Assembly: GCF_040954835.1 (NCBI RefSeq)
Contig: NC_090703.1
Location: forward strand, 19,853,444 to 19,917,443
DNA length: 64,000 bases
Direction of reading: 5' to 3'
DNA from: Lepisosteus oculatus
Taxonomy: Eukaryota > Chordata > Actinopteri > Semionotiformes > Lepisosteidae
Both the position numbers and the translations under genes were made by a program. Positions 29,201 through 35,216 of this stretch are shown here, piece by piece. Position 1 is the first letter of the stretch, and each line of letters begins with the position of its first letter. A model generated the notes under the pieces. The model saw only the letters and a program-made list of their open reading frames with translations. It was not told the DNA's origin and made no database searches.

Positions 29201-32200
29201 AGATGTTCCATCAGGAAAAGTAGGTGTGGACATTGAAGCACCACGTGTAGACGTTGAGAAACCAGACAGCAAATTTCAAATGCCCAAAGTCAAAATGCCA
29301 GACATGGATATATCTCTCCCCAGAGTCAAAGGCCCAGAGATAGACATTCAACTACCTAAAGCACAGACTGGTGTTTCTGTGTCAAAGCCAGATCTTGACG
29401 TCAAGGGGCCTGAAGTAGAATTTAAAGCTCCAGCTTTGGAAGGGAAGGTTGATATTCCAGAAATTGAAGCCAAAGGTGGGAGAGGAAAATTCCAGCTTCC
29501 TCACATGAAATTACCATCTTTTGGGATTTCCACACCGGACATCAAAGCCCCTAAAATACAAGGAGACATAACCTTACCCACAGTGGACATTTCTCTTCCA
29601 AAAGCAGACCTGGATGTTAAAAGCCCTGAAATCAGCACTACAGCTGACGTGAAGATTCCCAAAACCCAGCTAACAGTGTCAGGAGAAAAACCTGCTGTTG
29701 ATCTCAAGGGCCCCAGTATGGACATTGAAGGTCCAGATCTAGATGTGGACCTGAAAGGGAAAGGACTTGAAATAGAAGGTGAAGGAAGCAAATTCAAACT
29801 ACCAAAGTTTGGGATTTCCCTTCCAAAGGTCAAAGGAACAGGACTGGATATTAACGCACCCAAGCCAGATGTTGATATTACGCTTCCAGAGGCTAAAATA
29901 CAAGCAGAGGTTCCTGAAGTAGACGTGGTGGCACCCTCAGTGGAAGGCAAAATAGAAATGCCAGAAATCGATGGAAAGGGTCTTGATGTGAAATTAACAA
30001 AGCCGAAAATATCTTTGCCCAAGTTTGGAATTTCAAAGGCAGATATGAAAGCCCCAGAGGCTGAGACTGATGTCAGTCTCCCAAAGGGAGACATTACTCT
30101 GCCCGAAGGAGCAGTAGAAATCAAAGGGACAAAGGTGGAGATCAAAGGTCCAAAGATTAAGGCAGAAGTGAAAGATAAGGATATTGACATTGAAGGCTCT
30201 CATGGGAAATTTAAAATGCCGTCCTTTAAAATGCCCAAATTTGGATTTTCATCTCCAAAAGTTAAAGCAGAAGCACCAGAAGTCACTACCGACATCTCGA
30301 TGCCTGACATAGATGTTCCATCAGGAAAAGTAGGTGTGGACATTGAAGCACCACGTGTAGACGTTGAGAAACCAGACAGCAAATTTCAAATGCCCAAAGT
30401 CAAAATGCCAGACATGGATATATCTCTCCCCAGAGTCAAAGGCCCAGAGATAGACATTCAACTACCTAAAGCACAGACTGGTGTTTCTGTGTCAAAGCCA
30501 GATCTTGACGTCAAGGGGCCTGAAGTAGAATTAAAAGCTCCAGCTTTGGAAGGGAAGGTTGATATTCCAGAAATTGAAGCCAAAGGTGGGAGAGGAAAAT
30601 TCCAGCTTCCTCACATGAAATTACCATCTTTTGGGATTTCCACACCGGACATCAAAGCCCCTAAAATACAAGGAGACATAACTTTACCCACAGTGGACAT
30701 TTCTCTTCCAAAAGCAGACCTGGATGTTAAAAGCCCTGAAATCAGCACTACAGCTGACGTGAAGATTCCCAAAACCCAGCTAACAGTGTCAGGAGAAAAA
30801 CCTGCTGTTGATCTCAAGGGCCCCAGTATGGACATTGAAGGTCCAGATCTAGATGTGGACCTGAAAGGGAAAGGACTTGAAATAGAAGGTGAAGGAAGCA
30901 AATTCAAACTACCAAAGTTTGGGATTTCCCTTCCAAAGGTCAAAGGAACTGGACTGGATATTGGTGCACCCAAGCCAGATGTTGATATTACGCTTCCAGA
31001 GGCTAAAATACAAGCAAATGTTCCTGAAGTAGACCTGGAGGCACCCTCAGTGGAAGGCAAAATAGAAGTGCCAGAAATCGATGGAAAGGGTCTTGATGTG
31101 AAATTAACAAAGCCGAAAATATCTCTGCCCAAGTTTGGAATTTCAAAGGCAGATATGAAAGCCCCAGAGGCTGAGATTGATGTCAGTCTCCCAAAGGGAG
31201 ACATTACTCTGCCTGAAGGAGCAATAGAAATCAAAGGGCCAAAGGTGGATATCAAAGGTCCAAAGATTGAGGCAGAAGTGAAAGACAAGGACATTGACAT
31301 TGAAGGCTCTCATGGGAAATTTAAAATGCCGTCCTTTAAAATGCCCAAATTTGGATTTTCATCTCCAAAAGTTAAAGCAGAAGCACCAGAAGTCACTACC
31401 GACATCTCGATGCCTGACATAGATGTTCCATCAGGAAAAGTAGGTGTGGACATTGAAGCACCACGTGTAGACGTTGAGAAGCCAGACAGCAAATTTCAAA
31501 TGCCCAAAGTCAAAATGCCAGACATGGATATATCTCTCCCCAGAGTCAAAGGCCCAGAGATAGACATTCAACTACCAGAAGCACAGGCTGGTGTTTCTGT
31601 GTCAAAGCCAGATCTTGACGTCAAGGGGCCTGAAGTAGAATTTAAAGCTCCAGCTTTGGAAGGGAAGGTTGATGTTCCTGAAATTGAAGCCAAAGGTGGG
31701 AGAGGAAAATTCCAGCTTCCTCACATGAAATTACCATCTTTTGGGATTTCCAAACCGGACATCAAAGCCCCTAAAATACAAGGAGACATAACCTTACCCA
31801 CAGTGGACATTTCTCTTCCAAAAGCAGACCTGGATGTTAAAAGCCCTGAAATCAGCACTACAGCTGATGTCAAGATTCCCAAACCCCAGCTAACAGTGTC
31901 AGGAGAAAAACCTGCTGTTTATCTCAAGGGCCCCAGTGTGGACATTGAAGGTCCAGATCTAGATGTGGACCTGAAAGGGAAAGGACTTGAAATAGAAGGT
32001 GAAGGAAGCAAATTCAAACTGCCAAAGTTTGGGATTTCCCTTCCAAAGGTCAAAGGAACAGGACTGGATATTAACGCACCCAAGCCAGATGTTGATATTA
32101 CGCTTCCAGAGGCTAAAATACAAGCAAAGGTTCCTGAAGTAGACGTGGTGGCACCCTCAGTGGAAGGCAAAATAGAAATGCCAGAAATCGATGGAAAGGG

Positions 32201-35200
32201 TCTTGATGTGAAATTAACAAAGCCGAAAATATCTCTGCCCAAGTTTGGAATTTCAAAGGCAGATATGAAAGCCCCAGAGGCTGAGACTGATGTTAGTCTC
32301 CCAAAGGGAGACATTACTCTGTCCGAAGGAGCAGTAGAAATCAAAGGGACAAAGGTGGATATCAAAGGTCCAAAGATTGAAGCAGAAGTGAAAGACCAGG
32401 ACATTGATATTGAAGGCTCTCATGGGAAATTTAAAATGCCGTCCTTTAAAATGCCCAAATTTGGATTTTCATCTCCAAAAGTTAAAGCAGACGCACCAGA
32501 AGTCAGTGCCGACATCTCGATACCTGACATAGATGTTCCATCAGGAAAAGTAGGTGTGGACATTGAAGCACCACGTGTAGACGTTGAGAAGCCAGACAGC
32601 AAATTTCAAATGCCCAAAGTCAAAATGCCAGACATGGATATATCTCTCCCCAGAGTCAAAGGCCCAGAGATAGACATTCAACTACCAAAAGCACAGGCTG
32701 GTGTTTCTGTGTCAAAGCCAGATCTTGACGTCAAGGGGCCTGAAGTAGAATTTAAAGCTCCAGCTTTGGAAGGGAAGGTTGATGTTCCTGAAATTGAAGC
32801 CAAAGGTGGGAGAGGAAAATTCCAGCTTCCTCACATGAAATGGCCATCTTTTGGGATTTCCACACCGGACATCAAAGCCCCTAAAATACAAGGAGACATA
32901 ACCTTACCCACAGTGGACATTTCTCTTCCAAAAGCAGACCTGGATGTTAAAAGCCCTGAAATCAGCACTACAGCTGACGTCAAGATTCCCAAACCCCAGC
33001 TAACAGTGTCAGGAGAAAAACCTGCTGTTGATCTCAAGGGCCCCAGTATGGACATTGAAGGTCCAGATCTAGATGTGGACCTGAAAGGGAAAGTACCTGA
33101 AATAGAAGGTGAAGGAAGCAAATTCAAACTGCCAAAGTTTGGAATTTCACTTCCAAAGGTTAAAGGAACAGGACTGGATATTAACGCACCCAAGCCAGAT
33201 GTTGATATTAGGCTTCCAGAGGCTAAAATACAAGCAAAGGTTCCTGAAGTAGACATTGAGGCACCCTCAGTGGAAGGCAAAATAGAAATTCCAGAAATCG
33301 ATGGAAAGGGTCTTGACGTGAAACTAAAGAAGCCAAAAAAATCATTGCCCAAGTTTGGAATTTCAAAGGCAGATATGAAAGTCCCAGAGGCTGAGATTGA
33401 TGTCAACCTCCCAAAAGGAGATATTTCTCTTCCCGAAGGAGCAGTAGAAATCAAAGGGCCAGAGGTGGATATCAAAGGTCCAAAGATTGAAGCAGAAGTA
33501 AAAGATAAAGACATTGACATTGAGGGCTCTCATGGGAAATTTAAAATGCCGTCTTTTAAAATGCCAAAATTTGGATTTTCAACTCCAAAAGTTAAAGCAG
33601 AAGCACCAGAAGTCAGTACCGACATTTCGATACCTGACATAGATGCTCCATCAGGAAAAGTAGGTGTGGACATTGAAGCACCACGTGTAGACGTTGAGAA
33701 GCCAGACAGCAAATTTCAAATGCCCAAAGTCAAAATGTCAGACATGGATATATCTCTTCCCAGAGTCAAAGGCCCAGAGATAGACATTCAACAACCAAAA
33801 GCACAAGCTGATGTTTCCATTTCAAAGCCAGATCTTGATGTTAAAGGGCCTGAAGTAGATCTTAAATCTCCATCAACACCAAAAACATCTAGAATTCATC
33901 TGCCTACATTTGGAGATTTACTTAAGGGATTCGATCTAGAATTCCATGTCCCTTCATTGGACGCTGAAGATCAATTGGTATCTCCTCAAGCAGATATTTT
34001 TCACTCGAGGGTGAATAAGGGCGACAATGAGGGCAGTAGTGTTCTTACAGTCGATCAAAAAGAACAGATTTCTGCTGATGTCATTCTCCCAAACCTACAA
34101 ACTGGTGACCTTGGTGCTAAAGAATGCATTGAAGCCACCTCTGAAACCAAGGAAACAGACATTCCACATAAAAAGGAGAGGTTTGGGAAATCTAGGTTTA
34201 GGTTTCCCAAGCTGGGTTTTGGTGATTCCTCACACGAAGACAGTAAGACAGAAAACACTTCCCTTATCAGCGGAGCAACAGAAAAGCCACTTGTAACTCC
34301 AGAAAAAGCAGAAACCATAGGAATAGAAACTTCAGCAAAGACTGATAAAGGTAGTTGGTTTAAGTTTCCAAAACTTGGGATTTCGTCACCCTCAAAAACT
34401 GCCAAAGATCCTGACGACCAGGTCATCCAGCCCTGTGGGGATACAGGTGATACTGAGGGAGATACAAGTTTGACTTCTTCTTTGAAATCATCTGATGCTT
34501 ATGCTGATGTTAGCTCTGAAATGACTAATGAACAAATAGCCCCCTCCGGTGCCTCTCCTACAAAATGCAGGGTGAAATATTCAGAGCCTACTGTTATGAC
34601 TGCTGGCAGTGTGTTGAAATCCCCAAGCCATATTATTACTTCCACAGCAAGAACTGAATTGATCCTTTTGGAACCACATTTACCAGAGAAAATGGACACT
34701 GCCACTTCTCCTCCCTCTGCCACTGTCATTTCATCATTACAAGACACATCAAAAGTGCCCGCATGGCTTAACCCATTGTCTAAAACTGCAGAAGATATCA
34801 CTTCAAGAAAACAAGAAATAAGTACCACTGAAACAAGCACAGTGCAGACTCTGCCCATACAAAAAGTGACTGTAAAAGCAGGTTCGGCACCTTGGACAAC
34901 CAATCAATCAGCCAAAAGTATTACAGAACCCCCTAAAACACACATGTCTGTGGAGAAGCATATAGTAAAGGAAAAATCTGGTAACGAGAAGGAGACAGTT
35001 GTTATAACCCAGAGAACTGAGCAACATCAAACTGCTGAGGGGTCCACTGAACTGATAACTGAAGGGACAGCGTCTGCAATCAAAAAGCTAAGAGACACAA
35101 TGCACTCAGAAAAGATGAAGTTTTTTGAAGGCGCAGAAAAGCCCACAACTTCTGTAAGCAGTCACACGTCAGAGGAAGGTGAATTAAACAAGAATGCTTC

Positions 35201-35216
35201 CGCTGAAAGTAAATAA
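11165..35216 (+). CDS. ahnak2: AHNAK2-like giant PDZ/repeat scaffold protein (5' end missing)
   Basis: Six exons can be joined with consistent GT-AG sites and phases: 11165-11214, 11938-12045, 12823-12939, 13999-14155, 14459-14628 and 15342-35216. They encode 6824 residues. The first exon starts in phase 1, so at least one upstream coding exon with the start codon is missing; human AHNAK2 has a short N-terminal exon whose counterpart I cannot find. Assignment to AHNAK2 rather than AHNAK rests on remembered human sequence: the stretch [12 protein letters not shown], the PDZ-like domain with YEDALxIL and PYKVQF, and the post-PDZ segment SWPKF...RSHSTSEA. The order is an acidic N-terminal tail, a PDZ-like domain at about residues 98-180, a basic linker, a unique region, a tandem array at about residues 1032-6377, and a Ser/Thr-rich C-terminus. 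Human AHNAK2 is a large cytoplasmic/cortical scaffold, and its PDZ-like domain is reported to dimerise by strand swapping. The cellular role in this species is inferred. Confidence 0.9.
11938..12045 (+). CDS. ahnak2: ahnak2 exon with [12 protein letters not shown] motif
   Basis: A phase 0-0 exon of 36 codons lies between TTTCCCAG and GTGAAC. It encodes an acidic stretch followed by [12 protein letters not shown], which matches human AHNAK2 as I recall it. This is the clearest single sign of orthology in the N-terminal part. Confidence 0.85.
12823..12939 (+). CDS. ahnak2: ahnak2 exon, linker before the PDZ-like domain
   Basis: A phase 0-0 exon of 39 codons lies between TGTTTCTAG and GTGAGC. 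The product has tyrosines in an acidic half, then a basic, aromatic segment ([16 protein letters not shown]). It lies between the acidic tail and the PDZ-like domain, where human AHNAK2 has a similarly basic segment. Confidence 0.75.
12960..13095 (+). repeat. Dispersed repeat fragment
   Basis: GGGCTGAAGGGCCTTCTCTC followed by ATTTGTCGTCC and TTATGTTATT resembles a common vertebrate LINE/SINE 3' segment, with a weaker copy at about 52280-52305. The family is uncertain. It lies in the ahnak2 intron after exon 12823-12939. Confidence 0.35.
13999..14155 (+). CDS. ahnak2: ahnak2 exon, first half of PDZ-like domain
   Basis: The exon follows TTCCTTTTAG and ends in phase 1 before GTAATT. It encodes the first strands and carboxylate-binding-loop region of a PDZ-like fold: [10 protein letters not shown], then [18 protein letters not shown], ending at REG. 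In periaxin and AHNAK2 this half-domain takes part in a strand-swapped dimer, so partner binding may differ from a classical PDZ domain. Confidence 0.88.
14459..14628 (+). CDS. ahnak2: ahnak2 exon, second half of PDZ-like domain
   Basis: The exon starts after TCCCCTAG, completes the split Gly codon and ends in phase 0 before GTAAGT. It encodes [19 protein letters not shown] and then PYKVQF, followed by a linker. REGDQ and YEDAL are diagnostic of the AHNAK2/periaxin PDZ-like domain. Confidence 0.88.
15342..35216 (+). CDS. ahnak2: ahnak2 giant terminal exon (19,875 bp)
   Basis: One open frame runs from the acceptor ATACCCTCAG to TAA at 35214-35216, encoding 6624 residues with no intron. The first in-frame ATG is at 15446; translation enters from upstream exons. 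Parts in order: a basic segment with SWPKF and RSHSTSEA; a unique Lys/Glu-rich region to about 17830 with scattered degenerate motifs ([17 protein letters not shown]); the 1110-bp tandem array to about 33870; and a unique Ser/Thr-rich tail with isolated motifs such as FRFPKLGFG and [10 protein letters not shown]. The repeat consensus ([30 protein letters not shown]) is the classic AHNAK-family beta-strand-like pattern of alternating hydrophobic and charged residues. A single huge repeat-coding exon is the usual AHNAK/AHNAK2 architecture. The product is longer than human AHNAK2 (about 5800 residues). Confidence 0.95.
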   Translation, partial: GETGTTVERGRTKTPRRQEARISWPKFPSFTRERKMYFKRSHSTSEAEEQKTLDMSPTTSDTESPNKSQEPLKTKTKRSKIKLPSLGMRSLKGKSMDQHDNDTVAETSEHLEVTEKYLTEKEIPEICALDANGIKDTSKVNDKSSFPNVTGPEVEISQYKAELIALDKTLKTADISICGPKSGDILVEPGEEQIKNKRTPEGKRRKKKLRSELKVNISGKEKGDISPEPQAMAPQTLILKASPHGLGPEFQFELHTSEAGVRTPEDLELRDAPVSPNVISHAELKGRQLSIDISTQKIDSNRSSVKVEVKKPKERITDKAQQLKSEDDQKAGPEGTSENVQPTASLHMQAPTLEMETESREKSLLSPTIKSVLKPYEAKMEPPAVLAHAEKSKIKMSKKGDPELGMAPVDVPARKEAVGEQKASKIEAEKIIKGKSKHVPEQETHSIITRRQQVEMSKKGIQPRSSETEMQTPKFDSGDVYASDKDSPFLKGDVHMSKPQTETKDTELEQPTQGKKTELYKPKIPKSVISLPNVKTTEREDDLNKSDKTTTEAEASILQPVTGIKITETKSELDLSQSIRKTDTPQMEIKATRIHPELDVDNVIGAMSKSKLHEFKLPKINLSDLDVHEKITMTDVKESKGKSITTAEISHSKGEMHKEETPLHIQLREDTEIQPIQGTAPKGKFKIPCIEKGTEATPVQVDVHFTEEHLSLPGEIGNEIKRIKLHPSNTHVEGEDIQTRSNLNITKFKLPKMEISGFDTHHQITKTELFFDDVPQKTIKSAKTEIKEPMLRDKEKYRDTEIRRAADTFQIPSIEKPKTIFSTTTDITKAEAPKIEGDITLPTMEISLPKADLDVKSPEISTTANIKMPKPQLEAEGQDKDVDIEGSHGKFKMPSFKMPKFGFSTTKVQAEAPEISTDIAIPDIDAPSGKVGVDIDAPIDDIKAPNADIEKPDSQSQLSKMPDLDISLPKVKGTEIDIQLPKAHAGVSVSKPDLEVKGPEVEFKAPALEGKVDVPEIEAKGGRGKFQLPHMKLPSFGISTPDIKVPKIKGDTTLPTVDIPLPKADLDVKSPEIRTTADVKIPKPQLTVSGEKPAVDLMGPSMDIEGKGTETEGEGSKFKLPKFGISLPKVKGTGLDISSPKPEVDITLPEAKIQAKVPEVDVEPPSVEGKIEVPEIDGKGLDIKLTKPKISLPKSGISKADMKAPEAEIDANLPKGDVSLPKRAVEIKRPEVEIKGPRIVAEVKDQDIDIEGSHGKFKMPSFKMPTFGFSTPKAQAEAPEVSADISIPDVDVPTGKVGVDIEAPRVDVEKPDRKFQMPKVKMPDMDISLPRVKGPEIDIQLPKAQAGDSVSKPDLDVKGPEVELKAPALEGKVDVPEIETKGGRGKFQLPHMKLPSFGISTPDIKAPKIQGDITLPTVDISLPKADLDVKSPEISTTADVKIPKPQLTVSGEKPAADLKGPSVDIEGPDLDVDLKGKGSETEGEGSKFKMPNFGISLSKFKGTELDISVPKPDVDITLPEAKIQANVPEVDLEAPSVEGKIEVPEIDGKGLDVKLTKPKISLPKFGISKADMKAPEAEIDVSLPKGDITLPEGAVEIKGPKVDIKGPKIEAEVKDQDIDIEGSHGKFKMPSFKMPKFGFSSPKVKAEAPEVTTDISMPDIDVPSGKVGVDIEAPRVDVEKPDSKFQMPKVKMPDMDISLPRVKGPEIDIQLPKAQAGVSVSKPDLDVKGPEVEFKAPALEGKVDVPEIEAKGGRGKFQLPHMKLPSLGISTPDIKAPKIQGDITLPTVDISLPKADLDVKSPEISTTADVKIPKPQLTVSGEKPAVDLKGPSVDIEGPDLDVDLKGKGSETEGEGSKFKMPKFGISLPKVKGTGLDISVPKPDVDITLPEAKIQANVPEVDLEAPSVEGKIEVPEIDGKGLDVKLTKPKISLPKFGISKADMKAPEAEIDVSLPKGDTTLPEGAVEIKGPKVDIKGPKIEAEVKDQDIDIEGSHGKFKMPSFKMPKFGFSSPKVKAEAPEVTTDISMPDIDVPSGKVGVDIEAPRVDVEKPDSKFQMPKVKMPDMDISLPRVKGPEIDIQLPKAQAGVSVSKPDLDIKGPEVEFKAPALEGKVDVPEIEAKGGRGKFQLPHMKLPSFGISTPDIKAPKIQGDITLPTVDISLPKADLDVKSPEISTTADVKIPKPQLTVSGEKPAADLKGPSVDIEGPDLDVDLKGKGSETEGEGSKFKMPKFGISLPKVKGTGLDISVPKPDVDITLPEAKIQANVPEVDLEAPSVEGKIEVPEIDGKGLDVKLTKPKISLPKFGISKADMKAPEAEIDVSLPKGDITLPEGAVEIKGPKVDIKGPKIEAEVKDQDIDIEGSHGKFKMPSFKMPKFGFSSPKVKAEAPEVTTDISMPDIDVPSGKVGVDIEAPRVDVEKPDSKFQMPKVKMPDMDISLPRVKGPEIDIQLPKAQAGVSVSKPDLDVKGPEVEFKAPALEGKVDVPEIEAKGGRGKFQLPHMKLPSFGISTPDIKAPKIQGDITLPTVDISLPKADLDVKSPEISTTADVKIPKPQLTVSGEKPAAHLKGPSVDIEGPDLDVDLKGKGSETEGEGSKFKMPKFGISLPKVKGTGLDISVPKPDVDVTLPEAKIQANVPEVDLEAPSVEGKIEVPEIDGKGLDVKLTKPKISLPKFGISKADMKAPEAEIDVSLPKGDITLPEGAVEIKGPKVDIKGPKIEAEVKDQDIDIEGSHGKFKMPSFKMPKFGFSSPKVKAEKPEVTTDISMPDIDVPSGKVGVDIEAPRVDVEKPDSKFQMPKVKMPDMDISLPRVKGPEIDIQLPKAQAGVSMSKPDLDVKGPEVEFKAPALEGKVDVPEIEAKGGRGKFQFPHMKLPSFGISTPDIKAPKIQGDITLPTVDISLPKADLDVKSPEISTTADVKIPKPQLTVSGEKPAVDLKGPSMDIEGPDLDVDLKGKGLEIEGERSKFKLPKFGISLPKVKGTGLDIGAPKPDVDITLPEAKIQAKVPEVDLEAPSVEGKIEVPEIDGKGLDVKLTKPKISLPKFGISKADMKAPEAEIDVSLPKGDITLPEGAVEIKGPKVDIKGPKIEAEVKDQDIDIEGSHGKFKMPSFKMPKFGFSSPKVKAEAPEVTTDISMPDIDVPSGKVGVDIEAPRVDVEKPDSKFQMPKVKMPDMDISLPRVKGPEIDIQLPKAQAGVSVSKPDLDVKGPEVEFKAPALEGKVDVPEIEAKGGRGKFQLPHMKLPSFGISTPDIKAPKIQGDITLPTVDISLPKADLDVKSPEISTTADVKIPKPQLTVSGEKPAAHLKGPSVDIEGPDLDVDLKGKGSETEGEGSKFKMPKFGISLPKVKGTGLDISVPKPDVDITLPEAKIQANVPEVDLEAPSVEGKIEVPEIDGKGLDVKLTKPKISLPKFGISKADMKAPEAEIDVSLPKGDITLPEGAVEIKGPKVDIKGPKIEAEVKDQDIDIEGSHGKFKMPSFKMPKFGFSSPKVKAEKPEVTTDISMPDIDVPSGKVGVDIEAPRVDVEKPDSKFQMPKVKMPDMDISLPRVKGPEIDIQLPKAQAGVSMSKPDLDVKGPEVEFKAPALEGKVDVPEIEAKGGRGKFQFPHMKLPSFGISTPDIKAPKIQGDITLPTVDISLPKADLDVKSPEISTTADVKIPKPQLTVSGEKPAVDLKGPSMDIEGPDLDVDLKGKGLEIEGERSKFKLPKFGISLPKVKGTGLDIGAPKPDVDITLPEAKIQAKVPEVDLEAPSVEGKIEVPEIDGKGLDVKLTKPKISLPKFGISKADMKAPEAEIDVSLPKGDITLPEGAVEIKGPKVDIKGPKIEAEVKDQDIDIEGSHGKFKMPSFKMPKFGFSSPKVKAEAPEVTTDISMPDIDVPSGKVGVDIEAPRVDVEKPDSKFQMPKVKMPDMDISLPRVKGPEIDIQLPKAQAGVSMSKPDLDVKGPEVEFKAPALEGKVDVPEIEAKGGRGKFQLPHMKLPSFGISTPDIKAPKIQGDITLPTVDISLPKADLDVKSPEISTTADVKIPKPQLTVSGEKPAVDLKGPSVDIEGPDLDVDLKGKGLEIEGEGSKFKLPKFGISLPKVKGTELDIGAPKPDVDITLPEAKIQAKVPEVDVEAPSVEGKIEVPEIDGKGLDVKLTKSKISLPKFGISKADMKAPEAEIDVSLPKGDITLPEGAVEIKGPKVDIKGPKIEAEVKDQDIDIEGSHGKFKMPSFKMPKFGFSSPKVKAEAPEVTTDISMPDIDVPSGKVGVNIEAPRVDVEKPDSKFQMPKVKMPDMDISLPRVKGPEIDIQLPKAQAGVSVSKPDLDVKGPEVEFKAPALEGKVDVPEIEAKGGRGKFQLPHMKLPSFGISKPDIKAPKIQGDITLPTVDISLPKADLDVKSPEISTTADVKIPKPQLTVSGEKPAVDLKGPSVDIEGPDLDVDLKGKGSETEGEGSKFKMPKFGISLPKVKGTGLDISVPKPDVDITLPEAKIQAKVPEVDVEAPSVEGKIEMPEIDGKGLDVKLTKPKIYLPKFGISKADMKAPEAEIDVSLPKGDITLPEGAIEIKGPKVDIKGPKIKAEVKDKEIDIEGSHGKFKMPSFKMPKFGFSSPKVKAEAPEVTTDISMPDIDVPSGKVGVDIEAPRVDVEKPDSKFQMPKVKMPDMDISLPRVKGPEIDIQLPKAQTGVSVSKPDLDVKGPEVEFKAPALEGKVDIPEIEAKGGRGKFQLPHMKLPSFGISTPDIKAPKIQGDITLPTVDISLPKADLDVKSPEISTTADVKIPKTQLTVSGEKPAVDLKGPSMDIEGPDLDVDLKGKGLEIEGEGSKFKLPKFGISLPKVKGTGLDINAPKPDVDITLPEAKIQAEVPEVDVVAPSVEGKIEMPEIDGKGLDVKLTKPKISLPKFGISKADMKAPEAETDVSLPKGDITLPEGAVEIKGTKVEIKGPKIKAEVKDKDIDIEGSHGKFKMPSFKMPKFGFSSPKVKAEAPEVTTDISMPDIDVPSGKVGVDIEAPRVDVEKPDSKFQMPKVKMPDMDISLPRVKGPEIDIQLPKAQTGVSVSKPDLDVKGPEVELKAPALEGKVDIPEIEAKGGRGKFQLPHMKLPSFGISTPDIKAPKIQGDITLPTVDISLPKADLDVKSPEISTTADVKIPKTQLTVSGEKPAVDLKGPSMDIEGPDLDVDLKGKGLEIEGEGSKFKLPKFGISLPKVKGTGLDIGAPKPDVDITLPEAKIQANVPEVDLEAPSVEGKIEVPEIDGKGLDVKLTKPKISLPKFGISKADMKAPEAEIDVSLPKGDITLPEGAIEIKGPKVDIKGPKIEAEVKDKDIDIEGSHGKFKMPSFKMPKFGFSSPKVKAEAPEVTTDISMPDIDVPSGKVGVDIEAPRVDVEKPDSKFQMPKVKMPDMDISLPRVKGPEIDIQLPEAQAGVSVSKPDLDVKGPEVEFKAPALEGKVDVPEIEAKGGRGKFQLPHMKLPSFGISKPDIKAPKIQGDITLPTVDISLPKADLDVKSPEISTTADVKIPKPQLTVSGEKPAVYLKGPSVDIEGPDLDVDLKGKGLEIEGEGSKFKLPKFGISLPKVKGTGLDINAPKPDVDITLPEAKIQAKVPEVDVVAPSVEGKIEMPEIDGKGLDVKLTKPKISLPKFGISKADMKAPEAETDVSLPKGDITLSEGAVEIKGTKVDIKGPKIEAEVKDQDIDIEGSHGKFKMPSFKMPKFGFSSPKVKADAPEVSADISIPDIDVPSGKVGVDIEAPRVDVEKPDSKFQMPKVKMPDMDISLPRVKGPEIDIQLPKAQAGVSVSKPDLDVKGPEVEFKAPALEGKVDVPEIEAKGGRGKFQLPHMKWPSFGISTPDIKAPKIQGDITLPTVDISLPKADLDVKSPEISTTADVKIPKPQLTVSGEKPAVDLKGPSMDIEGPDLDVDLKGKVPEIEGEGSKFKLPKFGISLPKVKGTGLDINAPKPDVDIRLPEAKIQAKVPEVDIEAPSVEGKIEIPEIDGKGLDVKLKKPKKSLPKFGISKADMKVPEAEIDVNLPKGDISLPEGAVEIKGPEVDIKGPKIEAEVKDKDIDIEGSHGKFKMPSFKMPKFGFSTPKVKAEAPEVSTDISIPDIDAPSGKVGVDIEAPRVDVEKPDSKFQMPKVKMSDMDISLPRVKGPEIDIQQPKAQADVSISKPDLDVKGPEVDLKSPSTPKTSRIHLPTFGDLLKGFDLEFHVPSLDAEDQLVSPQADIFHSRVNKGDNEGSSVLTVDQKEQISADVILPNLQTGDLGAKECIEATSETKETDIPHKKERFGKSRFRFPKLGFGDSSHEDSKTENTSLISGATEKPLVTPEKAETIGIETSAKTDKGSWFKFPKLGISSPSKTAKDPDDQVIQPCGDTGDTEGDTSLTSSLKSSDAYADVSSEMTNEQIAPSGASPTKCRVKYSEPTVMTAGSVLKSPSHIITSTARTELILLEPHLPEKMDTATSPPSATVISSLQDTSKVPAWLNPLSKTAEDITSRKQEISTTETSTVQTLPIQKVTVKAGSAPWTTNQSAKSITEPPKTHMSVEKHIVKEKSGNEKETVVITQRTEQHQTAEGSTELITEGTASAIKKLRDTMHSEKMKFFEGAEKPTTSVSSHTSEEGELNKNASAESK
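17836..33870 (+). repeat. ahnak2: Coding tandem array, 1110-bp (370-codon) unit
   Basis: The segment encoding [14 protein letters not shown] recurs with its CATGG at 18003, 19101, 20211, 21321, 22431, 23541, 24651, 25761, 26871, 27981, 29091, 30201, 31311, 32421 and 33531. The first interval is 1098 bp and the next 13 are exactly 1110 bp. Each unit contains three related sub-blocks of roughly 120 codons, with cores [30 protein letters not shown] and [14 protein letters not shown] truncated unit precedes the first full one at 17836-18002, where PKPQL joins directly to the DIEGSHG segment. The array ends inside a unit near 33870, where [11 protein letters not shown] departs from the consensus. 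Units differ by scattered substitutions only. Confidence 0.97.
22831..26870 (+). repeat. ahnak2: Higher-order 2220-bp duplication within the ahnak2 array
   Basis: Two adjacent pairs of units share private variants at a 2220-bp spacing. AAHLKG occurs at about 23032 and 25252, KAEKPEV at 23607 and 25827, SMSKPD at 23827 and 26047, KFQFPHMK at 23936 and 26156, and LEIEGERSK at 24214 and 26434. Silent variants (TCTCAAAGGC, CTGCCCGAAG) are shared too. The pairs differ at few sites, for example GATGTTACG at 23214 against GATATTACG at 25434. This indicates a recent two-unit duplication. Confidence 0.85.

Noticed and set aside
19511..33712. Recurring minus-strand open frames of about 60, 163 and 229 codons across the ahnak2 array
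   Set aside because: They repeat every 1110 bp and are the complement of the repeat coding frame. Their Ser/Thr/Pro-rich product has no family resemblance and varies only as the sense strand does.
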